From Candidatus Limnocylindrales bacterium (lineage in GTDB: Bacteria > Chloroflexota > Limnocylindria > Limnocylindrales > CSP1-4), in NCBI GenBank assembly GCA_031292335.1, contig JARLHH010000237.1:1-29626 (forward strand): 29,626 nt of DNA. Reading direction: 5' to 3'. Below the pieces are notes generated by a model. The model searched no databases and was not told the origin of the DNA. It worked only from the letters and a program-made list of their open reading frames with translations. Below, piece by piece: positions 1 to 7,279 of this stretch; position 1 is the stretch's first letter, and every line of letters begins with the position of its first letter. A program made the position numbers and the translations under genes.

Positions 1-1231
1 CGAGCGCTTCGTCATACGTCTCCGCGCGCACCATCCCGAGCACCGGTCCGAAGATCTCCTCCTGGTAGATCTTCATGTCCGGCGTGACGTGGTCGAACAT
101 GGTGACCCCCAGGAAGAAGCCGTCCGGGCTGTCGGGATGGACGAACGGCCTGCCGTCCACGACGAGCTCGGCGCCCTCCGACACGCCCGTGTCGACCCAG
201 GCGATCACCGACTCGCGGTGCTCCTTCGAGTAGATCGGGCCCATGTCCATGCCGGGCTCCATGCCGGGCCCGATCCTGAGGTTGGCGATGCGCTGTTCCA
301 TGAGCGGTCGGAGCTTCTCGCCGGTGTCGCCAACGGCGATCACGAGCGTCTGCGCCATGCAGCGCTCCCCGGCCGACCCGAACCCGGAGGCGACGGCGGC
401 GTCGGCAGTCAGCTCCAGGTCGGCATCGGGCAGGACCACCATCGCGTTCTTCGCCGACGTGTAGGCCCCCACGCGCTTGCCCAGCCCGGTGCCGGTCTCG
501 TGAACGTACCGCCCGACCGCGGTGGAGCCGACGAACTGGATCGCCTTGATGTCGGGGTGCTCCACGATCGCGGTGACCGCCTCGCGGCCGCCGTACACGA
601 CGTTGAAGACGCCGTGGGGGAGCCCGGCTTCATGCCACAGCTCGGCCTGGAGCTGCGAGGCGCCGGGGGTGTGGGACGACGGCTTCCAGACCAGCGTGTT
701 GCCGCACGCGATGGCGATGGGGTAGATCCACATGGGGACCATCACCGGGAAGTTGAAGGGGGTGATCGCGGCGGTCACGCCGAGCGGCTGCCGAAGCGTG
801 AAGGCGTCAACACCGGTCGAGACGTTGGGCGTGTTCAGGCCCGCCAGGTGCACCGGGAGCCCGCAGGCGAACTCCACCGTCTCGAGACCGCGCATCACCT
901 CCGCGAGGGCATCCGGGAACGTCTTGCCGTGATCGCGGGTGATGAGGGCCGCCAGCTCCTCGCGATGGGCGAAGAGCAGCTCGCGGAACCGGAAGAGGAC
1001 CTGGCTTCGGGCGATGAGCGGCGTGTCGCGCCAGGCGGGGAAGGCCGCGTGGGCCGCTGCGACCGCCCTGGCAACCTCCTCGGCGCCCCCGCGCGGAACC
1101 CGCGCGATGACCTGGCCGGTCGCCGGGTTGTAGATCGGCCCCGTCTTCTCGGGCAGGACCTCGACCGGTCGCCCGTCGATCCAGTGCGACAGGATGGGCA
1201 GCGTCGCGGGCTGCACGACTTCGGTTGTCAC
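1..1231 (-). CDS. mmsA/iolA: Methylmalonate-semialdehyde dehydrogenase (CoA-acylating), C-terminus cut by window edge
   Basis: NAD-dependent aldehyde dehydrogenase of the MmsA/IolA type, which turns (methyl)malonate semialdehyde plus CoA into propionyl- or acetyl-CoA and CO2 and ends inositol or valine catabolism. Read from a GTG at 1231, about 410 residues are present. The GTG follows an AAGGAGG Shine-Dalgarno at a 7-8 base spacing. Recognisable motifs are TPFNFPVM (NAD and oxyanion loop), FVGSTAVGRY, and GERCMAQT with the catalytic Cys near residue 291. The last visible stretch, IYQEEIFGPVLGMVRA, is the conserved ALDH C-terminal motif. The GERCMA form is typical of the CoA-acylating MMSDH branch, whereas ordinary hydrolytic ALDHs usually have a different context. 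Roughly the last 80 residues of a ~490-residue family lie outside the window. It follows the transaldolase by 38 bases on the same strand, so the two are probably co-transcribed. Confidence 0.9.
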   Translation of the reverse strand, partial: MTTEVVQPATLPILSHWIDGRPVEVLPEKTGPIYNPATGQVIARVPRGGAEEVARAVAAAHAAFPAWRDTPLIARSQVLFRFRELLFAHREELAALITRDHGKTFPDALAEVMRGLETVEFACGLPVHLAGLNTPNVSTGVDAFTLRQPLGVTAAITPFNFPVMVPMWIYPIAIACGNTLVWKPSSHTPGASQLQAELWHEAGLPHGVFNVVYGGREAVTAIVEHPDIKAIQFVGSTAVGRYVHETGTGLGKRVGAYTSAKNAMVVLPDADLELTADAAVASGFGSAGERCMAQTLVIAVGDTGEKLRPLMEQRIANLRIGPGMEPGMDMGPIYSKEHRESVIAWVDTGVSEGAELVVDGRPFVHPDSPDGFFLGVTMFDHVTPDMKIYQEEIFGPVLGMVRAETYDEAL

Positions 1232-1269
1232 GTCTGGGCCTCCTTCAGGCTGTTCGGTGGACGACGGGC

Positions 1270-2358
1270 TCAGGCGGGCCGGATGTCCGGGTCGGGAAGA
1301 ACCAGGTCGCTGATCGCGCCCTGGAGATCGTGGTAGGACTTCACGAACGTCCGCAGCGTGCGTGCGCTCGCCCCGAAGCCCTCGAACTCGGCAGGCGTCA
1401 GGCCGTCCGGATCGTACGCCCGGCGGAAGTCGGGGATTCGCGCGTAGAGGTCTGCCACGAGCGCCGGATCGACCGGAAGCTCCATGCGTGGCTCCGGCGT
1501 GATCCCGCTGGCGTTGAAGCGGACCTGCCAGGAGTAGGGGAGCGTCATGCTCACGTCTCCGCCGACCAGCTCGGTCCAGTGAAGGCGGTGGCGGTAGGCG
1601 GCAGCCAGCAGGCGCGATCGGTAGCCGCGCTCCCGGAAGATGGCGTACGCGCGCTTGAAGGCCGCGATGCCGGCCCAGTTCGGAGCGTCGGGATGGACGG
1701 CGAGGTCGTCGCGCTCGACGAGGACCTTCATCCAGTCGTCGAGACGGCCGATCATGATCGTGACGATCGGCGACATGGCGGCGACGTCCTCGCCGGACGC
1801 CGTACGTCGCTCGAGCCCGCGCTCGACCGCTTGGGCGGCGGCGAGCGCCTGGGGAACCGTGAAGCTGACGGTCGCGTTGATGTTCACGCCCAGCGCGGTC
1901 GCGTCCTCGATCGCCGCGATTCCCGCCGCGGTCGCAGGGAACTTGACCTGCATGTTCGGGGCCAGGCTCGCGAACCGGACGGCCTGCTCGACCATGCGGA
2001 CGGGATCCCGGTGATTCGCCGGGTTCGTCTGGAGCGAGAGGCGGCCCGCGCGGCCCCCGGTGCGATCGAAGACGGGTCGGAGGACGGCGGCGCCGCGGGC
2101 GGCCATCTCCTCGACGATCGCCCAGGTGAGATCCACCTCGCTCCATGCCGGCTGGGCCGCGGCGAGCTCGTGCACGCGCGGCACCCAGTGCGTCCGCTCC
2201 TTCCTGAGCACCTCGAGCACGATGCTCGGGTTGGAGGTGGCCCCGGTGGCACCTCGCTCGATCGCATACGTCAGCTCCTCGACCGCGCACGAGTCGTTCC
2301 AGTACTGGGTCGGCGTCTCCTGGGTCATCCGCAGGAGCGGGCTCTCGGCGGCGGTCAT
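1270..2358 (-). CDS. Transaldolase family protein
   Basis: A 362-residue class I aldolase-fold protein of the transaldolase family, expected to transfer a dihydroxyacetone unit between sugar phosphates through a Schiff base. Supporting motifs are GATSNPSIVLEVL near residues 40-50 (the T-x-NPS signature), an LSLQTNP strand, and MQVKFPAT with the Schiff-base Lys near residue 139. The length matches the longer transaldolase subfamily of about 360 residues. The reading frame runs upstream to 2412, but the ATG at 2358 has a good GAGGAG ribosome site 6 bases before it, and the upstream codons lie over the palindromic operator, so 2358 is preferred. It is the first gene of a minus-strand pair with the semialdehyde dehydrogenase. 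Both ordinary pentose-phosphate transaldolases and sugar-specific ones (for example in sulfoquinovose breakdown) belong to this fold, so the substrate is not assigned. Confidence 0.88.
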   Translation of the reverse strand: MTAAESPLLRMTQETPTQYWNDSCAVEELTYAIERGATGATSNPSIVLEVLRKERTHWVPRVHELAAAQPAWSEVDLTWAIVEEMAARGAAVLRPVFDRTGGRAGRLSLQTNPANHRDPVRMVEQAVRFASLAPNMQVKFPATAAGIAAIEDATALGVNINATVSFTVPQALAAAQAVERGLERRTASGEDVAAMSPIVTIMIGRLDDWMKVLVERDDLAVHPDAPNWAGIAAFKRAYAIFRERGYRSRLLAAAYRHRLHWTELVGGDVSMTLPYSWQVRFNASGITPEPRMELPVDPALVADLYARIPDFRRAYDPDGLTPAEFEGFGASARTLRTFVKSYHDLQGAISDLVLPDPDIRPA

Positions 2359-2370
2359 CGGTCTCCTCGT

Positions 2371-2394
2371 CGGGCTGGCGGGGCTCGAACCAAC
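2371..2394 (-). other. tRNA-3'-end-like fragment (T-arm resemblance)
   Basis: On the minus strand the sequence reads GGTTCGAGCCCCGCCAGCC, which resembles a tRNA T-loop (TTCGAGC) followed by the 3' half of a T-stem and acceptor stem. The 5' T-stem strand pairs only imperfectly (about 4 of 5 positions), and there is no CCA, anticodon arm or D-arm upstream. It is therefore not a tRNA gene. It could be a fragment left by an integration event at a tRNA, or chance in GC-rich DNA. Confidence 0.2.
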
Positions 2395-2397
2395 GGA

Positions 2398-2429
2398 AGT
2401 ATAATCGATCATCGATGCTTCTTTCGCAA
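2398..2429 (-). promoter_or_regulatory. Minus-strand promoter with operator in the spacer (transaldolase operon)
   Basis: Reading towards the transaldolase, a TATACT -10 hexamer (2403 to 2398) sits about 40 bases before the start codon. TTGCGA (2429 to 2424) is a possible -35, but its 20-base spacing is long. The region between the two hexamers is filled by the ATCGATCATCGAT palindrome, so a protein bound there would block polymerase. The -10 is good and the -35 is doubtful. Confidence 0.35.
2404..2416. promoter_or_regulatory. Operator-like 13-bp palindrome, site A
   Basis: ATCGATCATCGAT is a perfect odd-centred palindrome made of two ATCGAT half-sites around one base. The same motif occurs with one mismatch at 2497-2509 and at 24953-24965, each time in a promoter region of this window. 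Such AT-richer palindromes stand out against the GC-rich background. The likely reader is a dimeric regulator, and the nearest encoded one is the GntR/FCD protein at 4721. That assignment is inference. Confidence 0.55.
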
Positions 2430-2458
2430 GGGGAGCACGCCGCGCGACCCAGACCGAC

Positions 2459-2488
2459 TTGACGCGGCCGCCCCGTGGTTCGTATTGT
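2459..2488 (+). promoter_or_regulatory. Predicted sigma70-type promoter, plus strand, for the 2940 operon
   Basis: TTGACG (2459-2464) and TATTGT (2483-2488) are separated by 18 bases, a plausible -35/-10 pair. An operator-like triple repeat of ATCGAT begins two bases after the -10, so it would overlap the transcription start. The same arrangement (TTGACC, 18 bases, TATTCT, then the palindrome) recurs at 24925, which strengthens both calls. Confidence 0.5.
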
Positions 2489-2489
2489 T

Positions 2490-2509
2490 ATCGGTAATCG
2501 ATTATCGAA
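2490..2509. promoter_or_regulatory. Operator-like site B: three ATCGAT-type half-sites at 7-base spacing
   Basis: ATCGGT (2490), ATCGAT (2497) and ATCGAA (2504) follow each other with one base between them. This gives two overlapping copies of the ATCGATNATCGAT palindrome, each with one mismatch. The site lies immediately downstream of the predicted -10 and is placed to repress the plus-strand operon. Together with site A it forms a 106-base divergent control region. Confidence 0.55.
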
Positions 2510-2594
2510 TGTCCCCGGCTCGTGCCGCGATCGCCGCAGGATCCCACCCGGGGGCGAACCAGCGGTCCAGTCCGGGCGCAGGGAGGTCGAGCGC

Positions 2595-2936
2595 ATGGCG
2601 AGCGTCGCGCTTCCGGGCCCGGTTCCTGCCGAGCTGTCCGGGCGCGCGTCCCTGCGCGACCAGGGTCCGGGTGCACGCGCGAGCGGGTGCCCGTCGACCC
2701 TGCGAGCGTCCTGCTCGAGCCATGGCGCTCCGGTGACCGGGCCCGACGACACCCCGGGCTTCCTGGACCGCGCGACGGGCGTGTCCGGCTTCTTCGGCGC
2801 GCCCGGCATCGAGGTGCTCCCAACGGAGGTGACGATCACGGCGGACCTGTGGTGTTCCTGGGGGATCGTTCGCACATTGGCCGCGGCGGACGAGCGCCCG
2901 AGTCCCCGCGTGGCCCGGACAGCACGGGAGGAATGA
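2595..2936 (+). CDS. Doubtful small hypothetical protein in the operon leader
   Basis: A possible 113-residue protein from an ATG at 2595, preceded by GGGAGG about 8 bases upstream. It ends with a TGA three bases before the GTG of the next gene. In its favour are the ribosome site, GC-rich third positions and operon-like spacing. Against it, I recognise no family, the first half is rich in Ser, Pro, Ala, Gly and Arg, and the frame also stays open on the other strand. The second half (from about DDTPGFLDRATG) looks more protein-like, with alternating hydrophobic residues. Without it, the mRNA would carry an untranslated leader of about 440 bases. It could equally be a decayed gene or a structured leader. 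Nothing else is visible between 2510 and 2939. Confidence 0.3.
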   Translation: MASVALPGPVPAELSGRASLRDQGPGARASGCPSTLRASCSSHGAPVTGPDDTPGFLDRATGVSGFFGAPGIEVLPTEVTITADLWCSWGIVRTLAAADERPSPRVARTAREE

Positions 2937-2939
2937 TCG

Positions 2940-4712
2940 GTGCCGCTCAAGGAAGACGCCCTCGGCCAGTTCCTCGGTGACGAGACATTCCCGGTCGAGT
3001 GGTCCTCTGAAACGGAGAAGCTGCTCTTCTGGGTCTACGACGACCTGCACTGCCCGCACCCGCTGAGTCCCATGTACGAGGACATCGGCGGCTGGTGGCT
3101 CTCCTGCGACCACATGTTCCGCCGGTTCGGCACGCCGTTCGCCAGCGACTGGATCGCCAAGAACGTCAATGGGTACCTCTACACGGCGGCGATCCCGGCC
3201 GAGGCCGGGCTCAGGGCCGGTGCCCAGGAGTACGGGTACGCGATCGATGCCATCGTGCCGGAGGATCCCGAGTACGCCGCGAAGATCGGGACCTACCTCG
3301 GCGCCGTCCTGCCGACCTACGGGCTCGAGTTCGTCGACTGGTGGCGGGACCGCCTGGTCCCCGAGATGGACCGGAACTTCACCTACCTCGAGGGCATGCT
3401 CGACAGGCAGGACGAGCTCTCGCTGATGCAGCTCGCCTGCCTGCTCGAGGACGCGATCGACATCCACGATCGCCACTGGAAGATCCACTGGATGCTCAAC
3501 TTCGCCCAGCTGTCGGCGACGCTCAACCTGCGGGCGGTCATGGAGAAGACCCACGGGAAGATCGATGAGCAACTCCTGGGCCGCCTGCAGAACTCTGCCC
3601 GGGACCGCAACTGGGACTCGATCCAGGCGCTCTGGAAGATGAAGGAGGAGGCGCAGGCGGATCCTGTCCTGGCCTCCCTGTTCACGGCCGATACCGCCGG
3701 CGAGATCATCACGGCACTGCGGGGCAGCGAACGGGGCCGGCAGTTCATCGTGGAACGCGTTGAGCCATACCAGAAGGAATACGGCTGGCACGCGGTCTGG
3801 AGCCACGAGTTCATCTTCCCCACGGTCCGCGAGCACATGGAGCCGGTCATCGAGCTCGTGCGCGGCTACATCCAGACCGACTACGACTACCCGACCACGA
3901 TCGCGGCGCTGGCCGCCGACATCGACGCGGCGGCGAAGGAGATCCTCGAGGGCCTGGAGGGCGAGGCGCTCGAGGAGATGCGGGCGGCCAACGAGATCAA
4001 CCTGCGGATGGCCCCGCTCACGCCGGACCACCACTTCTACATCGACCAGGGCGCCAACGCCCACGTCCGCCACGTGCTCATCGCGATCGGCCGGAAGCTC
4101 GTCGAGGCGGGTCACCTCGACGAGCCGGACGACGTCATCTTCTTCCGGTACAACGAGCTGCGCGTGTTCATGGGCAATCCCGCCGGCATGGACGGGCGCG
4201 CGATCGTTGCCGAGCGCAAGGCTGCGCGCGAGAAGGCCTACACGTTCCGGCCCAGGGAGTGGGTCGGAACCGTCACCGCCACGCAGCTGGCGTTCCCGTA
4301 CCTCAACCTGTGGGGCTTCCCTGAGAAGTTCCTCCGCAGGGAGTCCGCCGTTGCGGGCCAGGTGAACGGGATCGGCGCCTCGCCGGGTGTCGTCGAGGGC
4401 ATCGCGAGGGTGGTCCTCCGCGAGGACCAGTTCGACGACGTCCGCGCTGGTGACATCCTGGTCTGCCAGATGACGAACCCAGCCTGGGTCGTGCTGTTCA
4501 CGAAGATCGTGGGCCTGGTGACGGACGCCGGCGGGACAGCCTCGCACCCGGCCGTCCTGTCGCGCGAGTTCGGCATCCCGGCCGTTGTCGGGACCTCCGT
4601 CGCCACCGACCAGATCAAGGACGGCGACCGGGTCCGGGTCAACGGGAACACCGGCCTGGTCGAGATCCTGGCGAGCCTGCCCAAGGCCGCCCCCGTCGGG
4701 TTCAAGGACTGA
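2940..4712 (+). CDS. PEP-utilising-enzyme His-domain protein without ATP-grasp (dikinase subunit-like)
   Basis: A 590-residue protein whose last ~100 residues are the swivelling phosphohistidine domain of PEP synthase, PPDK and rifampin phosphotransferase. It contains ILVCQMTNPAWV and then GGTASHPAVLSREFGIPAVV, with the phosphorylatable His at residue 536. The first ~480 residues have no ATP-grasp motif. They look largely helical, with abundant Trp, Tyr and charged residues, and may form an acceptor-binding domain as in rifampin phosphotransferase or the large subunit of phenylphosphate synthase. Alone it could not use ATP, so it needs a partner. The truncated PPDK at 11152 supplies an ATP-grasp domain. 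Start: GTG at 2940 after GGGAGG. The GntR gene follows after 8 bases. The substrate is unknown. The His-domain call is firm and the phosphotransfer partner is inferred. Confidence 0.8.
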   Translation: MPLKEDALGQFLGDETFPVEWSSETEKLLFWVYDDLHCPHPLSPMYEDIGGWWLSCDHMFRRFGTPFASDWIAKNVNGYLYTAAIPAEAGLRAGAQEYGYAIDAIVPEDPEYAAKIGTYLGAVLPTYGLEFVDWWRDRLVPEMDRNFTYLEGMLDRQDELSLMQLACLLEDAIDIHDRHWKIHWMLNFAQLSATLNLRAVMEKTHGKIDEQLLGRLQNSARDRNWDSIQALWKMKEEAQADPVLASLFTADTAGEIITALRGSERGRQFIVERVEPYQKEYGWHAVWSHEFIFPTVREHMEPVIELVRGYIQTDYDYPTTIAALAADIDAAAKEILEGLEGEALEEMRAANEINLRMAPLTPDHHFYIDQGANAHVRHVLIAIGRKLVEAGHLDEPDDVIFFRYNELRVFMGNPAGMDGRAIVAERKAAREKAYTFRPREWVGTVTATQLAFPYLNLWGFPEKFLRRESAVAGQVNGIGASPGVVEGIARVVLREDQFDDVRAGDILVCQMTNPAWVVLFTKIVGLVTDAGGTASHPAVLSREFGIPAVVGTSVATDQIKDGDRVRVNGNTGLVEILASLPKAAPVGFKD

Positions 4713-4720
4713 CCACGCTC

Positions 4721-5473
4721 ATGACGCCCGACACCCAGATCTCGCGAAGCGTCCTGAGCGACCAGGTCAAGGATCGGCTCCTCAAGGCGATCCTTGACGG
4801 CCAATATCAGCCGGGCGCCCGGATCGTCGAGACCCGGGTTGCCCGGGAGCTTGGCACGAGCCAGGCACCTGTCCGGGAGGCACTGCGCGACCTCGAGGCG
4901 CTCGGTGTCGTCGAGACGACCGCGTTCCGGGGAGCTCGAGTCCGCCGCCCGTCGGCGGCCGAGCTCCTGGAGGGATTTGCGATCCGGGCCGAGCTCGAAT
5001 CCCTTGGCGCCCGGCTGGCGATCCCGCACTTGACCGACGAGGACGTCGACGCCATGGCGGCGTACGTTCGGGAGATGCAGCGCGCCGCCGAGGTCGACGA
5101 CCCGTCCGCCGAGGCGTCCGCTGACGCCTCGTTTCACGGCCGCATGATGGAGCTGGCCGGGAATGCCACGCTCGAACGCGTCTGGCGCACGCTGGAGCCG
5201 TTCTCGCGGACCTACATCACGCTCGTCGCGCCCGGCAGCGACCGGCGCCATGTCGCCGACGAGCACGTCCCCGTCCTCGACGCCCTTCGCCGGCGCGATC
5301 CGGAGCTGGCCGTCGAGGTCCTCCACCAGCACTTCGCCAACGCGGCTGCCAGGCTCGGCAGTCACTGGGATGATGGGAGCCCGGCCGCGGCCGAGGCGCC
5401 AGCTCCACCCTCGCCGCTGCGCGCGTCCGCCCCTGCCGCGTCGCGGCAACGAACCTCCGAAGCGACTCCCTGA
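4721..5473 (+). CDS. GntR-family transcriptional regulator, FadR/FCD subgroup
   Basis: A 250-residue regulator. Residues about 10-75 form the winged helix-turn-helix, with the signature GTSQAPVREALRDLEALGVV. Residues about 80-215 form the helical FCD ligand-binding domain. FCD metal ligands are suggested by FHGRMMELAG, DEHVPVLDAL and LHQHFAN. The last ~35 residues are a Pro/Ala-rich tail with no visible domain. FCD regulators usually sense small organic acids or sugar acids and often control neighbouring catabolic genes. It sits 8 bases after the His-domain gene in the operon preceded by operator site B, so autoregulation through the ATCGATNATCGAT palindrome is a reasonable inference. It is the only DNA-binding regulator recognised in the window. 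Confidence 0.9.
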   Translation: MTPDTQISRSVLSDQVKDRLLKAILDGQYQPGARIVETRVARELGTSQAPVREALRDLEALGVVETTAFRGARVRRPSAAELLEGFAIRAELESLGARLAIPHLTDEDVDAMAAYVREMQRAAEVDDPSAEASADASFHGRMMELAGNATLERVWRTLEPFSRTYITLVAPGSDRRHVADEHVPVLDALRRRDPELAVEVLHQHFANAAARLGSHWDDGSPAAAEAPAPPSPLRASAPAASRQRTSEATP

Positions 5474-5502
5474 CGAGCCAGCCCATCCGCCGAAAGGACA
5501 CC

Positions 5503-6390
5503 ATGAACGACCAGCTCCAGCTCTCCGAAGAGATGTCGGCCGGGACGGCACGCCTCCGGGTGGACGTCCACGGGAGCGAGCCGCGCCTGCATGTCCTCGA
5601 CGACCTGAGCTTCCTCAACTACCGGCTTGCCGACGTCCGCATCTCGCCGGAGGTCTCGCTGACCGAGCCCGACATCGTGTGGAGCCAGTCCGGCGACAAG
5701 GCGATCGCCTACGACGGCCGGGTCATGCACTTCGCGGGGCCGTGGCCGGCCGGCCCGATCCAGAAGGTCATCGTGACGATGCTCGCGCTGCGGATGGAGG
5801 CGGTGGGCCTGCACCCGTTCCACTCGTCGGCCGTCCGCTATCGCGGCAGGACGGTGCTCTTCCTCGGGGGCGAGTCGAACCACGGAAAGTCGATGGGCCA
5901 GATCGAAGCCTGTCGCCGCGGCGGCCTCCTCGTCTCCACCGAGACGACGGTCATCGACGAGGCCGGAGTCGCGATCATGGGCAGCAAGTCCGTCTTTCTC
6001 AAGAAGCGCACGGAGGGAACCGAGCGGGCCGACAAGGCGGCCCCGGAGCGCGGCGTCGAGAAGTTCTTCGGCGACATGCCGACCTGGGGCCAGCTGGACG
6101 AGCCGACCAACGTGGACATCGTCATCGTGCCCGCGATTGATGGAAACTTCGATCCGAGCACCGGCGCGATGATTTCGTTCGAACGCCAGTTTCAGACGCT
6201 GCACTCGCTCCAGAACTACTTCCTGACCAACGAGCTGCTCGCCCCCGGCTGGCCGATGCCCGTCGTGGACACGGACCCACTCCGCAAGGCGCGGGCGACG
6301 TTCGTGGAACGGTTCTGCGAGCGACCCTTCTTCTTCGTCCGGGCGGCCAACCCCCAGGTCCTCCTGGACGAGGTCGACAGGATCCTGTAG
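5503..6390 (+). CDS. HPr-kinase-fold P-loop protein of unknown target
   Basis: A 295-residue protein with a Walker A motif GESNHGKS (residues 123-130, Lys129) preceded by HPFHSSAVRYRGRTVLFLG. This order, a His/Ser strand and then a P-loop, is characteristic of the HPr kinase/phosphorylase C-terminal fold and its HprK-like relatives. After the P-loop the usual acidic pair (LLSDD-like) is replaced by LLVSTETTVIDEAG, so the metal-binding residues differ from standard HprK. The N-terminal ~90 residues resemble no DRTGG domain I can identify. It starts 29 bases after gntR, with AAAGGA before the ATG, and lies just before the molybdenum hydroxylase genes. It may phosphorylate a protein or small molecule, or act as an ATPase assembly factor. 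The fold call is good and the role is unknown. Confidence 0.65.
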   Translation: MNDQLQLSEEMSAGTARLRVDVHGSEPRLHVLDDLSFLNYRLADVRISPEVSLTEPDIVWSQSGDKAIAYDGRVMHFAGPWPAGPIQKVIVTMLALRMEAVGLHPFHSSAVRYRGRTVLFLGGESNHGKSMGQIEACRRGGLLVSTETTVIDEAGVAIMGSKSVFLKKRTEGTERADKAAPERGVEKFFGDMPTWGQLDEPTNVDIVIVPAIDGNFDPSTGAMISFERQFQTLHSLQNYFLTNELLAPGWPMPVVDTDPLRKARATFVERFCERPFFFVRAANPQVLLDEVDRIL

Positions 6391-6410
6391 AGCAGCTGGG
6401 CCTCGGAACC

Positions 6411-7274
6411 ATGCGCCCCTTCGTCTACGCCCGGCCGGCGACGCTGCCCGAGGCGGTGGCGCTCCTCGCGGCCCACGGGCCAGACGCCCGGATCCTGGCC
6501 GGGGGCACGGACCTGATCATCCGGCTGCGGGACGGCTCGCTCGCGCCGGCGGTGGTGGTGGATCTCAAGCGGATTCCCGAGCTGCGCGCCGCGATCGGGG
6601 AGATCGGCGGCCGGGTCACGATCAGCGCCGGCACCGTGATGACGGACATCGCCGCGGACTCGCTCGTTCGGCGCCACTTCCCGGCGCTCGCGGAGGCGGC
6701 GGCCGTGGTCGGCTCGGTCCAGATCCGCAACCGGGCGACGCTCGCCGGCAACGTCTGCAACGCGTCGCCCGCCGCCGACACTGCCCCTGCGCTCCTCGTG
6801 TACGACGCCGGCATCGTCGCCGAGGGGCCCGGCGGGTCCAGGCACATCCGGGTCGACGACTTCTTCGTGCGCTCCGGGGTGACCACCCTTGCCCGGGGCG
6901 AGCTCGTGAGGGCGATCGTGCTGCCGCTGCCGACCCGCCGGATGGGTGCCGTGCACGTGCGGCGGACGCGGCGGCGGGGCCACGACCTGGCCTCGGTCAC
7001 GCTGTGCTGCGCGGTGGACGACGCCGGGGTGACCCGGATCGCGTATGGCAGCGTCGGTCCGCGGCCGGTCCTTCGGATCGACGAGAGCGGCCTGCTGGCC
7101 GACCCCGGGGCCTCCGATGCCGCCAAGGGCGCGCTCCTCGAGGCGATGTTCGCCGCCGCCAGCCCGTCTCCGCGCTCGATGCGCGCGAGTCCCGAGTATC
7201 GCCTGGCCATGCTCCGCGTCCTTGGGAAGCGGGCCCTGGCCACCGCGATCGAACGGCTGGCAAAGGGGGAGTGA
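6411..7274 (+). CDS. Molybdenum hydroxylase FAD-binding subunit (CoxM/XdhB type)
   Basis: A 287-residue medium subunit of the xanthine dehydrogenase/CO dehydrogenase family, which passes electrons from the 2Fe-2S clusters to an acceptor through FAD. It begins with the typical FVYARPATLPEAVALLA. The two FAD pyrophosphate motifs are visible as LAGGTDLI (about residues 29-36) and QIRNRATLAGNVCNASPAADTAP (about 103-125). The C-terminal CO-dehydrogenase flavoprotein domain runs from about residue 180. The length is normal for a separate subunit. It begins 20 bases after the HprK-like gene and ends 5 bases before the iron-sulfur subunit, so the three subunits form one transcription unit in the order FAD, FeS, Mo. 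Confidence 0.93.
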   Translation: MRPFVYARPATLPEAVALLAAHGPDARILAGGTDLIIRLRDGSLAPAVVVDLKRIPELRAAIGEIGGRVTISAGTVMTDIAADSLVRRHFPALAEAAAVVGSVQIRNRATLAGNVCNASPAADTAPALLVYDAGIVAEGPGGSRHIRVDDFFVRSGVTTLARGELVRAIVLPLPTRRMGAVHVRRTRRRGHDLASVTLCCAVDDAGVTRIAYGSVGPRPVLRIDESGLLADPGASDAAKGALLEAMFAAASPSPRSMRASPEYRLAMLRVLGKRALATAIERLAKGE

Positions 7275-7279
7275 CCGGG

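Noticed and set aside
2502..4547. 681-codon minus-strand frame opposite the His-domain gene
   Set aside because: The plus-strand gene has the conserved TASHPA motif, a ribosome site and operon spacing. The minus frame is rich in Arg, Asp, Val and His with no family likeness.
2940..4712. Rifampin phosphotransferase (antibiotic resistance)
   Set aside because: Only the terminal phosphohistidine domain is shared. The N-terminal ATP-grasp domain required for that enzyme is missing and the context is catabolic.
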